Shown: piece after piece, positions 32,116 to 45,153 of the stretch | Layout of the letters: the number at the start of each line of letters is the position of its first letter | How positions within the stretch are numbered: position 1 is the stretch's first letter | DNA from: Apostichopus japonicus | Taxonomy: Eukaryota; Echinodermata; Holothuroidea; Aspidochirotida; Stichopodidae | Direction: 5' to 3' | Assembly: GCF_037975245.1 (NCBI RefSeq) | Contig: NC_092581.1 | Location: 17,363,303-17,427,302, forward strand | DNA: 64,000 bases | Notes under the pieces: generated by a model | Told to the model about the DNA's origin: nothing | Database searches by the model: none | The model's input: the letters and a program-made list of their open reading frames with translations, nothing else | Translations under genes and position numbers: made by a program

Positions 32116-32401
32116 AAAAATGTATCTTATCTTGTATTTGAAAAAAGGATCACTTGGACAAAGATGTGCAAATAGTTGACATTTACACGAGAACAGGTTA
32201 AAACACCTGAAATGCTTGAAATGTTAGTGGCTGAATCCTGTTAACAAGTTGCCGTACTAGGGTTTTAACTGCATTCAAGTGATACTCAAGGACTTGGCAA
32301 ATAATATGACAATTATATTGAGAGGAAAAAAAATTCCACATTTGATAATCCCATCTCAATATCTGGATCCTATCTTGACACGGTTGATTGAATGTAGGCT
32401 A

Positions 32402-32427
32402 CTTTCACCATAGCTCCATGCTTTCAC
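32402..32427. mobile_element. 12-bp CTCCATG remnant between 7-bp direct repeats
   Basis: CATAGCTCCATG (32409-32420) lies between CTTTCAC at 32402-32408 and 32421-32427. It keeps mainly the right terminus of the CATGGAG family, as expected of an asymmetric excision footprint. Confidence 0.5.
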
Positions 32428-32963
32428 TACCTAAACCTTTGAATTTACTTCCCTTGATTCCTCTAGGGAATGGATCACAGTAAGTGACCTGTGATTTCAT
32501 CATCACACTAGATATTCATCAATAGCTTTTCTTTCCTGTTATAATCTTTTATTGCTGATTTATGCTTGAAATGTGATCATACGTTTGGAATGTTTGCTTT
32601 ATAACTTGTTCATCAAAACACTGCATTTTTTTTGTGGTACTAATATTATATTCCTCTGTGAATAAGTGAATAAAGAGGAAACAAAAGCATTTTTCAGCTG
32701 AATTGGTGTGATGACATCATTCACGTTGCTGTTGCCAAATTATGGGATAATACCACCTTATCTGCAATACGGAATACTATGAGGATATAGTTGTAATTAA
32801 CCAATCAACTTCGGTCACTGGAAATTCCCTTTTATCAATGCAGGATTTTTGTATTATGCCAAGTAACTGCTGGAAGAATCATTAACTATAGTTTTTGGAT
32901 GCAACCCAAATACAATTAACATATTGATTATTAATTACAGGCCTATTTTCTTGTATCTTTCAG

Positions 32964-33064
32964 GGAAGAGATGCAGTTTACAGAAGATATGAGGAGAGTC
33001 CTGCCGGTAATTCAAAAAACCTCCACAGTAAAGTTTCGTTTGTGCCTGAAGTACAAAGTATGAT
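32964..33064 (+). CDS. SUPT3H: SUPT3H-like (SAGA subunit Spt3), exon 2 leading into histone fold 1
   Basis: This 101-nt exon has a pyrimidine-rich acceptor and a perfect GTAAGT donor. It starts in phase 0 (fits exon 1) and ends in phase 2. It encodes residues 24-57: GRDAVYRRYEES, a short polar linker, then KVSFVPEVQSM and a split codon, ATG (Met) if the next exon starts with G. Human SUPT3H, as I recall it, has SISFATELQSMMYSLGD at the start of its first histone fold, so the exon ends just before YSLGD. Spt3 pairs two internal histone folds and contacts TBP in SAGA. The similarity is short (about 12 residues), but the phases, strand and Runx neighbourhood support it. The rest of the histone fold was not found in 33065-64000. 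Confidence 0.82.
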
Positions 33065-35001
33065 GTAAGTCAACTCTTAATCATGCCATCGTAAATATTT
33101 TACTCTCCCTTTACGAGCATGCCCTATGCATTTTTTTCATTTTTTTTTCATTTTCATTTTCATTTTCATTTATTGTTTCTTTTCATAACAACATATAAGT
33201 AGAAAAAAACAATCAGTTTACAGAATGTTATGTTAACAGTATACGTCGTGAAAAGGGAATTGTTCTGTAAAATCCTGGAGGGCTTAATGAGAGCAAACTC
33301 CCTGAATGTAACAGAACCAAAAGCAATACATTCATTTACATAACAGACAAAAACAGGTTATGTAGCTTAACTAGATCACAATACCAATCCCTCCCCTCCT
33401 CATCCCTTCCCCACCACCAATCTTCCCCCCCTCAAAAAAAAAAAAGAAGATACAAAGAGGAAATTTTCAAAATTTCTTAGCTTTCAAGATGATCAAGCTG
33501 AAAATTGGGGTCACCAAGCACAAAAAGGTTTGAATATTATGACTGTATTACATATTTCTTACATAAAACTCCACAAAGTAACTCACAATCACAATCAGTT
33601 TCTTTAAAATTCTCATCTGTCCTGGACTCTAATCTATTAGTACTTTGTATATTACATTATTATTTGCCAAGCATTACTGTAAACTACGGTCAGTGAAATA
33701 AGTTTGCCTCTCGTTCATAAACGTCACTGTTGCCATGGCAGTGTTCCATGGTGTCAGACACTCAAAGCATTCCATCTCATATCAGAATGCCAGTATTCTC
33801 AGAAAGGAGAATTTTTTCCTTCTCAGAGGTGTCCCTCAAAAATTGTGAAATTTATGTAAGCGAGCTGGGTCGTTTGTTTGAGATTTGGAAAAACTTTGGA
33901 GATATTCTGCAGAAAGGTGTTCAAGATGTAATATAACCAGCCAATGTTTTAAAAGTACTATGCTCAGCGGTACAGTGGTAATATTTGGAAATAACATTAA
34001 CAAAAAACTTTTGATGGAATTGTTTGAGCCAGGGAGATGAAATGTTCTGGAAAGACTATTTAAATGTGATTTGCATGTTATCACTGAGTATGAACATCCC
34101 AGCATCGGTCAAATAGCTAACATGGATGTTCAAATTCACCTTGTTTTGTACAGGGTTATTTTGTAATCAGATTACAAACACACATTCCCCCCTCTGGCTG
34201 GTCTCTCTCTCTCTCTCTTAGGAATGATTTATTAGTTTCATTGATTGATCCAGGTAATTTATGGACACAAAGTAACTAAAGAAATCTCTAACATTAACTT
34301 AGCTGTGGTTTTACTGTGGGCTGCATCTTGGACTTGTGAACTTAGTCTGAACTTTGTTATTTACTACAGGAGCTCTCTTCCCTCTGTGTACTCTGTATAT
34401 ACTACTAGGTGCCTAAGTGACTTCCTAAATGATGTGGTTTGGGTCTAGGCAGCCATCTAAACCTATTTTTGACTCTTTTTTTGTTTGTATTGCCCCGTCT
34501 GATACTGATATCATACATTCATAGATTTGTTGTCTAGATTTTATGGACATTGCAGAATGTTGCTCGTATCCTCAGCGAGTGCATAAGTTGATGTCACCGT
34601 TAGTAGCAAATCACTGCTAACATTGAAAGATATATAGCAATGTTTTTCATTCACTTGCTGGATGAAAATTGATCTCTTAGGGGGAAAAAACATGTTTGTA
34701 TTGTTTTGGAAATTTTAGCCTGTGGCTTACATTAGGCATTTGGTGTAGTCTAATGGAGCATCAATTGAAATAAATAATGTTTATGATAGATTACCATAAA
34801 ATATCAAGGTTGGTTTATTAAACCTTTCAAGTAATTCACTGTTATGTGTTTCTGTGAAAAGTTGGGGCTGAGATGATCTCCCATTTCCTTGAATTCTTAT
34901 CAAGTTTGCTGACTGATAAATAACATGGCTCACTGATTGGAGAGTATTTTTTTTTTTTCATGTTTTCTAGTAGTTTTTAGCACTTGATTTACTGCGCTCA
35001 T

Positions 35002-35123
35002 CTCTACTATTCTACTTTCCCATCTAACTAGCCTACGAACTGGTAAGGAGAAGGGAATGAGGGCGCTGTGCTAAAATGTTACCAGTTGATAGGCTAGTTA
35101 GATGGGAAAGTGCAGAAGTAGAG
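35002..35123. repeat. 45-bp inverted-repeat hairpin
   Basis: Arms 35002-35046 and 35079-35123 pair at 39 of 45 positions, including a run around CTTTCCCATCTAACTAGCC, with a 32-nt loop. No clear target duplication. Fold-back element or hairpin RNA source are both possible. Confidence 0.7.
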
Positions 35124-36267
35124 CCAAGACAGGTAAGTATTGCTGTGTTGTTTATCTGGTTAACATGTGTACTTAGAGTTTTATCTATGTTGTCGTCGTT
35201 TATGGTAATGATAAGATAAAACATCCTTCAGAAGTGGAAGGTCGTGCGGGAATGGGTCAAAGGTCATAGGTTTACTCCGCTCATAAAGTCCATAGTAGAA
35301 TTTGAGACAGGAATGTATTGTTGTTTGTAATTTTTATATTAAAAATTAAATTAAAACAAACACTTTGGGTGATAATCTTTAAATGATAGGCCTACTATGC
35401 CTTCATCATCTACACTAACTCAGAGAATATTTATGTGTAAATCGTGGCTTTTCTCTCTGTTGTATGTATCTTAGCTCTGGAATGAATTAGTCTACAATAG
35501 TGGTGTCTGAACCTTCCTTGTGGTTTAAAGAGGAGTTGAAGGTGGCAAGATCGGTGCTATTTTAGATTTCAGGTCGTTGACCCACCAGAATTACTCACGC
35601 TAGTAGTAACTTCCACTATATAGATATGATCACTCCCTGATTACTCTGTCATATTTCAAGTCATTCCTTTAACCTATTAAACAATTAATGGTTCCAATGA
35701 CCTTTTCAACTTCAGAATCTAGTTGTCTCCAAAACTTAGTATTTTGGTTCTGTCAAAGGCATGGCTGTAAACGTGAGGTTTACCTCAACTTTGTCAGTCA
35801 CAAACTTTGTGGTGAAAGTGTTTGAATTGGTGTCTTGAACTTGAGCAATGTTATTATATGTTATGCTAGATGCTTTTCAACTATTTGGTGTAAAGGTAAA
35901 TAGTATAGACAAAGCAAAGAACTTAATGTATAATTGTTTTGGTATTGGGGTCTTATCATCAATATAACCCTAAACACATTGTCAGCAGTATTATAAAGTA
36001 CGTGTTGCTTGACAAAGGAAGCCAAGTGCTGGCAGTGAAATTAAGTATTTAAAGTACTTTTTAAATTATGTACTTTTTATTTGTAATGTATTGTGAGTAT
36101 TATACAATTTACTTAATATTTGAGTTGAAACAAATTACAACTACTAAACTATTTTAAACATAACTGTTTTAGTATTGGTATTTTTTCATCAACATAAACC
36201 TATTCACACTGTTTGTAGTATTAAGTAAGTATTGCTTGTCACAGTAAGCCACTGTATTGTACCCATG

Positions 36268-36378
36268 CCTTGAACACCCTTCCCACACCTTGAGCACCCT
36301 TCCCGGCGCCTTGAGCACCCTTCCCTTCCCAGTGCCTTGAACACCCTTCCCCATGACTTGAGCACCCTTCCCTTTCGT
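36268..36378. repeat. 21-bp minisatellite
   Basis: Units of CTTGAGCACCCTTCCC plus 5-10 variable bases, five copies. Confidence 0.8.
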
Positions 36379-36420
36379 GAAGCAAAATATTGCAAGTGAC
36401 TTTAACAGATGCAAATGCAT

Positions 36421-36570
36421 GATTGGCGAGGAGGGGAGGGGTAGTAGAGGGGCGGGGGAGAAGAGGGGAGGGGGAGAAGAGGGGAGGGGGAGAAGAGGGG
36501 AGAGGGAGTAGAGGGGAGGGGAGTGGGAGAAGAGGGGAGGGGGAGTAGAGGGGAAGGAGAGTGTTTGGAC
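36421..36570. repeat. Purine-rich GAGGGGAGGGGGAGAA tract
   Basis: Almost pure G/A on this strand for about 140 bp with a repeating AGAGGGGAGGGGGAGA pattern. Confidence 0.85.
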
Positions 36571-38151
36571 ACTATAAATCCAACTGTCCTGTTTTTGGTT
36601 AAAGGTTTTCTTTTGAGGAATGGATTTAGTCTGTTATTTAGTGGTGCAACAAGCTCTGGATACTGCCAATATATAAAAGCTGATAGCTATCTCCTTGCTT
36701 CACCACCTTGTGGACACCTTTTGGTATCAGTAAATATCTCTGACATTTATGTTCGTCATGGTTTTTGATAATCAGATAGAACCAAATGTTTATCTGGAAA
36801 TAGACCTGAAAGAAAGAGAAAACCGAAGACTCGGACACCAGAGCTGCATACAAACAAACTACAAGAGAGTATGTCACTTAATAAAACATGCACAACAAAA
36901 TCACTCATGTGTGCTCCAACAAAATGGCAGTAATTAGATCATTTTCAAAGTGACTTATCCAGAGAGACGATGTCAATATCCTCAGATTTTCCAGATTGAA
37001 AAAAAAAGAAACGCAAGTGAAAGAGACCGATAACCCTTTCTCAGAATTTTATTGCAATTTGCAGCTCATGCATATCCAAACATTTATTAACAGGCTCAGA
37101 TCACAGTTCATTTGATTTGCGAAATTAAATTTGAGAGTCAGGAATCAGTGTGGGCTTGATTCCAAGGACATACATGTATGTACTCTCTTCAATTTGGCAG
37201 ATATTCATAGTTCATTCTTGTGGTGATGGTTTTCCTTGAAACCAAGCTTTAAAGGTAGTCAGTATAGACCCCAAATTATAGCACTCTATAATTGCTAGAA
37301 GTTTTCAAAAAGTACTTTCCTGGAGGTCTTTACTCTCCAAATTGTTCTCAGACATTTTTAATGAACACACAAGATGACTGAATGTCTCAGTGAGGAAAAT
37401 TGCCTCAAAGGTAATAAGAACAGTTTAAGAATTTTGACCAAAGGTGACCATATTTGGATATCTAGCATATTAGGGGCCAATACAGCATACCTTTAATTTC
37501 AGTAATCAGTGCTCTGTAAGAACTCTCTCAATTTGTCTTTATAGAAAACAGGAAAACAGGAGAAGAAACAAAAACGCAATAGAAATGTAGCCATATATCT
37601 CATATTTGGAGAGAGCTAAGCTACCCTGTGTCACACAGCATTTGGCTGATTATCTGGGCAAAGCTTACAATATAAAAATGGTCACTTGCTGTGGACTGCT
37701 AAGCCTACTAACTAGTGGTTTTAGTGTAAATAACAGGGAGAGTTTAATGACTCCTACTGGCCTCCATTAACCTGTGTTGACCCTAAAATTCTTGGAAATC
37801 AAACAGCAGAATCAGCACCTTAGGAGCACGTAACAATAAATGTTATTGATAGCCAACACTTTTTGTCACTATGCATGCCTCCAACAATTCTCTTTGTTCC
37901 ACTTTCACAACCAGCTAGTGGTTATGTAACTTTTATTCAGGCAATTATTCTATCTAGCTGCTGACCGGATTCTCAACTTTGCCCTGACTCCTCCCAATCA
38001 AAGAGTTTACAATATAAACAATATGGGGGTGATTGATAAGTGATGGTACTTTAGCTTTAGCAGTCCACTAGTGTTTACACACATTACTTAGCTGCTGCAC
38101 ATCTTGCAGGTGGAGGGGTTTACTATACTTGATGATAACAATATCGACAAG

Positions 38152-38784
38152 CAGGGGCGTAGGGAAGAGGTTCTTGTTGGGGGGGTGTGGAGAATTTGAT
38201 TTGCCGACGGATCTGGAAATGGTGACTGAAATGGGGGAGGGGTCTAAGGGGAGGGGGTGTCCCCCTCCCCTTTGGCAATTTTTTAGTTTTGAAACGTCCT
38301 TAGATGCAATGTGGTGAATATTTTAAGTCAAATTTGATTTGCCGACGGATCTGGAAGTGGTGACTGAAATGGGGGAGGGGTCTAAGGGGAGGGGGTGTCC
38401 CCCTCCCCTTTGGAAAATTTTTAGTTTTGAAATGTCCTTAGATGCAATCGGGTGTATATTTTAAGTCAAATTTGATTTGCCGACGGATCTGGAAATGGTG
38501 ACTGAAATGGGGGAGGGGTCTAAGGGGAGGGGTGTCCCCCTCCCCTTTGGAAAATTTTGAGTTTTGAAACGTCCTTAGATGCAATCTGGTGCATATTTTA
38601 AGTCAAATTTGGCACGGAAGAAGCTCCCGTTCTCCTTTTCTCTATTCAGCTTTCCTTCTTTCTTCCCCTTCCGCTCTCTTCACCTTTTCTCCTTTTGCCG
38701 ACAGACCCAAAATTTGCCGACAGCGACCAAATTATTGGGGGGGTGTGACACCCCCCCCACACCCCCCCACTCGCTACGCCCCTG
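38152..38784. mobile_element. hAT-type non-autonomous element (633 bp) with 138-bp internal repeats
   Basis: Perfect 11-bp inverted termini CAGGGGCGTAG / CTACGCCCCTG lie between identical 8-bp TCGACAAG at 38144-38151 and 38785-38792. Inside are three direct units starting at 38193, 38331 and 38469 (AATTTGATTTGCCGACGG, then GGGGGAGGGGTCTAAGG and a TCCCCCTCCCC stretch) and a partial fourth at 38606. No transposase frame. Low divergence between units suggests recent internal amplification. Confidence 0.88.
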
Positions 38785-40194
38785 TCGACAAGGCAAGAAT
38801 CGGGTAATGGTAGCATTAGGCCTCCCTGTAGTGTATACAGTAGGTTTACTTTCATAAAAGTTGTTCATAAGTCTTTAAAAGGGATACTTCGGTGGTAAAA
38901 AATGTCACTGATATCTGAAACAGAAAAATATAGTTAGTTGAAAACCCAATTTCATTATCTTCTACCAAACTTGACATGTGGTTAATTGAATTTTACCTAT
39001 TTTGGCTGGCTAAACCATTCTTTACTCCAGGAATAGGATCACAACATGTGGTCAGGTGGGACTGTGATGTCATCGTGGGATCTTCATTTCGTATGATAAT
39101 CTTCTCATTGATAAAAGTATCATTGCAAATTTGATACATTTGGAATGTTTGCTTAGCTATTAATGTTGCCTGTATTTAAAATTGTCATGAAAATCCAACT
39201 GTCTATATTAAATATAAACATTATTTTCCTCTGTGGATAAATTATTGAAATATTATTAATATTTTTTAAATTTTTTTTTACTTCCCTTATTTTGAGAAAT
39301 CCTTTGCTTTCATTTTCACTTTCACAATTGGTAACAAAATGTATTTCCTATAGAAGTAATTGCAATGCTATGTATTGGGTATTGTTGTTTACAACGATAA
39401 GTACTTAGATAAACTGAGAAACTAAAAAATGACATAAATTTGGAAATCATTCTGACTTTTACAGACTTTATATTCTCTAGTTGCTGATACATGGCATCCA
39501 CAATATTTATTTCCGGTTTATTTTCTGACTTGTATAAAATCTGCAGAAACTTTTTGCGTTTAAAATGCTCTTTGGAAGTTATAACCCCACCCCTCAATAT
39601 TCACACAGACAGCTCACCTGCAAACAGCTGATTAAAGAATTTGAGGAATGTGGCTTAGCATCCTTGGGACTAAGGCAGGAATTCCTTTGATAGAACTAAA
39701 CAACTGGATCACTGGGAGAATGGAATTCATATTCCTCAATATGTAATCATGTGATTGTTTTTGCAGACTATAGAGTAGGTTCCTTTGCAGTCACAGATCA
39801 AAGCTAATAAAAACAAGTGACCTGCTATAGTGACAATGCTACTTCCAGGTCGAACATTATCAGGTTACCTCAAAAATGTCAAAATTGATATAAAAAAAAA
39901 AAAAGAAAAAAAAAAGAAGAAAAAACATCTTGCACTGGTCTTCAGATCACCAGTTCTAAAAAAAAAAAAAAAAAAATGTCTGCTACCCTCAAATGCTAGT
40001 TGTGCAGTATGAAAGGAAGCTTTATGATAGTATTTAAGGGTCTGCTGTATAGACCCCAACTATAGCACGCTATCGTGGAAAAGTTTCTTGAGATTACATA
40101 ATAGACCTGCCTTGGTCATAAAATTACCTCTTTTCACCAGTTAGTTTATAGTCACATATGGATCCATCTTGGAAGGCACAAGATAACCCTACTG

Positions 40195-40520
40195 AGATTG
40201 GTGGAGGTCAAAGGTCATTTGAGGTCAGCATAGGCCAAAGTGTGAAAAACTTGTGTTACCCTTGGAAGCAAACATGTTACTTCACACCAACATTGTGCAA
40301 ACTACTTCTTTATAGCTTAGTTACACAAACATACATGTTATTTCATACCATTATTGCACAATCGTGAAATTATTAAATAGCTGTGTTACACAAACATGCA
40401 TGTTACTCCATACCTACATTGTACAAACATGTAACTTATTCATGGCTGTATTAAACAAACTTACATGAATGATGTCATACTGACATTGCACAGACATGTA
40501 ATTTATTCATACCTGTTAAA
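40195..40520. repeat. Dispersed GGAGGTCAAAGGTCA repeat with diverged ACATGTTACTTCATACC units
   Basis: Begins GGAGGTCAAAGGTCATTTGA and continues into four diverged units of about 61 bp (CAAACATACATGTTA.TTCATACC). The same pairing of motif and tandem units occurs, better preserved, at 46905-47920. Confidence 0.65.
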
Positions 40521-40599
40521 ACAGTATATACTAGACATTTCTATAGCCTCAGTTCCCTCCAATAATTTGTGTTAATTATGCATTTTACAATGCACATTT

Positions 40600-40875
40600 G
40601 CCTAAGGAAAAATGGCCGTGAATGTTGTTGTTATGAAGTTAAAAGGCCACGTGTTTGGTTGCGCTTTTTCAAGTTACAAAAGAATGGATTCACACTAACA
40701 TTTAGGCCGGCACTGAGGAGCCACTTTCATTATCAATTTAGCCTTAAATGACCATTCCGGAAATGTAACATATTTTTAAAGGTGAATATCTATAAACCTG
40801 CAATAGCTATAGAACCATTACAACCGCTCAAATTTTATCATTTTTGTTAGTGTAGGAAAATATCGAGATTAAAAT
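40600..40875. repeat. Dispersed repeat, diverged copy of 42785-43110
   Basis: Shares TATGAAGTTAAAAG, CACTAA..TTAGGCC, GCACTGAGGA, AATAGCTATAGAA and GATTAAAATTCT in the same order with the 42785-43110 segment. Confidence 0.5.
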
Positions 40876-41854
40876 TCTCCCTGAAGAAATCTTCCAAAAT
40901 AATGTTTGTGTTTATTGTACTAAATGGAGGGGAAGGAACGATGGCCTAGATATTTTGGAGTATTACATCCAAGCTTTGTCCAAAAAGAAAAAAAGATTCT
41001 CCTGGAACCTTAGTAATCATGATGATTAAGAATGATACTAAACATGGACTAGAAATATTCAGGATATTTCTGTTCTTACATAAGAATGCATACTAATAAT
41101 AATGGTTAAAACTTCTTTATTCATGCAGAAGACATTGAGGCTGGTTTCTCTTCTAGTTTCCTGGAAGCCAGACATAGAAAGATATAAAAACACGGTAGGG
41201 GATAACATGGGCTTCCTATGCACTCCACATGAACTCATAAAACCAGTCAGTCCATTGTGGTTAGTTTTGCTTCTTGATCCCATTGCAGGGCTTAAGTGAA
41301 GAATGCCTGGTAAAGTATAAAGTTAATTTAGCTGGGTAAAAATAGAATTTTAATCCTGCACTTCAACTTAGGCTTGCCTGAATTGATGCTTCTGTGAAGA
41401 ATCATGGCCAAGTAATTTTAAAGATAATTTTAGATTTGCTGCTCTTGTGAATTCATCTTTAAAAATCATTAAAGAGCTGTGATTTCTACATGAATGAAAT
41501 TATTATGAGTCAGCAAGGCAGTGAAATAGCCCCACAGTATCATGCAGATCACATGAAGATAGTATTACTGTTTAATACTTATGGAATGCCAAAAGTGTAA
41601 AAAATATATATGTTGATGATATATTCACAACTTACAGTGGTGATGTAAAAACTTATGAGGAACTTTTTTAAACTCATGAATTTGTTGCTTTTTTCTGTTG
41701 GTTCTCAAATCGTGAATTGGAATTGGTTCTCATTTCATGTTGTAATTACACACAAACTCTACCATTTTGCCTTTAATGTTCATGTTGCCATTTATGCTAT
41801 CAGTATTTGTGTGCCTGTAAAACTAAGACCTAAGCATTGGCACATGTACCAACA

Positions 41855-42205
41855 ATTTTACTGGTCTTAGTTTTACTAGTCTTAGTTTAACATGTCTTAG
41901 TTTTACATGTCTTAGTTTTACATACAGATTTACTAGTCTTAGTTTTACATGTCTTGGTTTTACATGTCTTAGTTTTACATGTCTTAGTTTTACATGTCTT
42001 AAGTTTTACATGTCTTAGTTTTACATGTCGTAGTTTTACAGGTCTTAGTTTTACATGTCTTAGTTTTACATGTCTTAGTTTTACATGTCTTCATTTTACA
42101 GACCTGTCTCAGTTGTAATGCTCTTAGTTTAACAGGTCTTAGTTTTACAGGTCTCAGTTCTACGTGTCTTAGTTTTACAGGTCTTAGTTTTACATACATG
42201 TATTA
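41855..42205. repeat. 15-bp minisatellite CTTAGTTTTACATGT
   Basis: About 22 units of CTTAGTTTTACATGT with point variants. Minus-strand Lys-Thr-rich frames are repeat translation. Confidence 0.9.
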
Positions 42206-42784
42206 GTTTTTGTGTTGCAGTCATCCATCAGACTTTCCCAAGTGGAGGACCAGCATACTAAATTTACTTCGCTCGCTTACCTATCTCCTCACAACCTTGG
42301 TAACCTTTTACCTTTTAACACTGTGCACCCTCCATGCCCCTCCTTCTCATTCTACCATCTTAAGTGCCTACACACGTTTTTCGATCGGAAATTTTCCTTC
42401 GGATTTTATGAAATTTTATGAACAAATTGAGATGGAAAGGGAGAGGGGATGGTGAAGTGTTGGTACTATGAGATAAAACACACTGGTCAACATATTATAG
42501 ATGTTTGTGAGTTGAACCTTAGGTAATTCAACTGAGAGGGGCTGGGATGGATCTGGTGGGTTTAATGGCTGGGGGGGGGGGCATGTCACTATTCCTTTTG
42601 AGAATGACCAATTAAATATTTGAGGTTCATTACCTAAAGTGTCTGTACTGCTTTAATCTAATACACAGACAATTAGGTCAGTACAATGTAGATGGAATAC
42701 GAAACTCATTTCTAGACAACATGAACATGCTATGGTCTCAAATAACATGTTTCCAGTACATTGAAGAATTTGTCACAGTAATTG

Positions 42785-43110
42785 GTATTGAATGTCATCT
42801 GTTGTTTATATGAAGTTAAAAGAACATGTTTTGGATGAGATGATCTTTAACATGGATTAACATTTACACTAAGGCCTGCACTGAGGATAAGCTGACATCT
42901 TCATCATTTTGGCCACCTTAAAGGAGTTTTCCAGAGACTTTTCTGAGAGAGCAAACTTGACAGCTACATATCTCAAAAATCATAATAGCTATAGAAATAT
43001 ATTACCAGCTCATAATTTTTGTTTTCCCCTCTCTGCTTCTTTGTGTTTTCACTATCACAAATCAGGATTAAAATTCTGCCTTAAGACATCCTTTAGATTC
43101 GCTCTCTAGT
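42785..43110. repeat. Dispersed repeat, diverged copy of 40600-40875
   Basis: Ordered shared blocks with 40600-40875 (see there). No coding content recognised. Confidence 0.5.
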
Positions 43111-44543
43111 TCCAAGAATCAGCAGATCTGTGCCTAACACTTCGGAACATTGCTTAAAATTGCTTTAATGTTCGTCGACCTGCTCCTTGTCTTCAGATTT
43201 GTCGCTTGCAGTAGCAGTCAGTGTGTGACTATAACCTCGGGATTTCAAGGAAATGTGTCCATTACAGCATCAGTTCTAATTGGCTTAATGCGCCCAGAAA
43301 TTGACTATTTAGACAGGTGTGTTGTGAGGTACAAGTGTGAACAGCCCGGGAGAAATACAAGTTTCTTTTTCAGTAAGGAGTAACAGTAGGGGTACATCGC
43401 TCATTAGTCTTAAGAATTTAACTTTTGACTCTTCTCAAGGTCATACTTTCATACATCATTGTGGCAATATCATGTTTGGTATGTAACACATCTGCAGGAA
43501 CTCAGTTTAAGGGCTTTGAACCTAGGCTTGCTGGGCTTTGCAGGCCTACTGGGCTTGTCAAGGCCCTTTCTGATTGAATAATTTGTAAAAGGTCAAACAG
43601 GTCAGGAAGGACCCTCAGAGACTTGTCCCGGGGAACATACGCTACATTGGATAGAGATATAGGCTTTCAATTATCACTGTATGAATGAACTCCCAGCGCG
43701 AAGTGTCCATGAACCTTGAAAGGACGAGTGATCGTCCCCCGACCTGTTTTATCGAGACTTTATAGTGACATACCGGTAACTTAACATATCCGAAAGGCGG
43801 CTTCTTACCGTCTCAGTGAGCTGAAACACAAGCCTCTTCTTAAACATTTCCAGATCAAGATGTGCCTTCGACACGATGGGACTTTGTTCTGATGCTTAAA
43901 TGTCACCCTATCTTTTGGTTGTAGAAAAGGATAGATCTTTGGCTCCCTTTCATTGAATTTAATTGTAGGGGAAGCAAACAACTACAAACAAATTTTTGGG
44001 TTGCCTTGTTCCTTCCATAGGGGATAATGCAGGTTTGTGTGGATAGAACCCATTGAATATTCATTAGATGTTAAATTAGACATAATTTTAATATGAAGGA
44101 CTAATTATGTCTGCAAATGAAGATTTATACGTTGGCTTTGCTTCAATCCTCTTACCTGTCTACACATAAACCCTTCACTTTCCCATCTAAGAAATAAAGA
44201 TTTGGTTGATGGATTTGCTTCAATCCTCTTTCACCTGTCTCCACGTAAATCATGCACTTTTTCATCTGCCTAACCTGCCACATCTGGTAACGTTTTCGCA
44301 TTGCGCCCCCATTTACCCACTTTTGGGTCACTGGCCATACACAGATTAGGTGTCCTTTAATTTTTTCCATGTTTGGGCTCCCATGTAAAGTTCCAAAGGG
44401 TCTTTGCACTGTTGCACATTTCTCCCAAGCTATCTTATTTTTTCTTTGATTTTGGAAGATTTTCTTCGGAAAAGCGAAGAAGCCAATCAGGTTTGCCAAT
44501 TGGGCCCACTTCCCCCAAAATGGTTATTCAAGTATATATCATG

Positions 44544-44575
44544 TATACATACATACATACATACATACATACATA
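44544..44575. repeat. (CATA)n microsatellite
   Basis: About eight uninterrupted CATA units. Confidence 0.9.
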
Positions 44576-45153
44576 ATAATATGAATAAAGATTTTGTGGT
44601 TTTCATAAGTTCACTCCCCTCTTTGGAGAAATGTCCAAGACGTTTGTATCGGACAGATCCTCGGGCATGTAAAATACAGTGGGGCAAGCAAATTCGTGGT
44701 AGGCAGAAATGGACTCTGAGGCATGTACATTTTGCACGCGAGCAAAAGAGTATTATACAAACGACTTGGCCCAGACCCCCACTCTAATGACCCCTGCTCC
44801 CCTCCCCCAACCACCAATATTCATAGAAGTTTGTATCATACTAGTTTAGATAATTTTGTTCAGCAGAATATTTCAATAATTTGTTTGTGTTTTTTTAAAC
44901 CACTAAAAATGGAAATTTGGGTAGTTGCCATTCTTTGCAAATGAAAAAAAAACAACAAAAAAAACAACATGAATGAATATTGACCTGATAACATTTTTTA
45001 AGTATGAAGTACATTTTAGAGTTTTGGCATTTATTGTTGTAATAAAGGAAATAGTCTCTAGAAATAACCTGCTTTATAGGTCATTGATCCTCAGAGCAAA
45101 CCCCCCTGTTGGTATCTCATGGGCATTGCAGTCAGTGTTAACTATTTTTCCAG

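Larger units (their letters stand above)
27960..32963 (+). other. SUPT3H-like intron 1
   Basis: A 5.0-kb intron with a GTACGT donor and CTTGTATCTTTCAG acceptor. It holds a degenerate tRNA-like sequence, a hAT MITE, an 83-bp tandem array, a 186-bp duplication, a dispersed GGTCAAAGGTC repeat and one mini-palindrome. A possible acceptor at 28441 leads to a frame that stops after 21 codons and is not counted as an exon. Confidence 0.65.
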
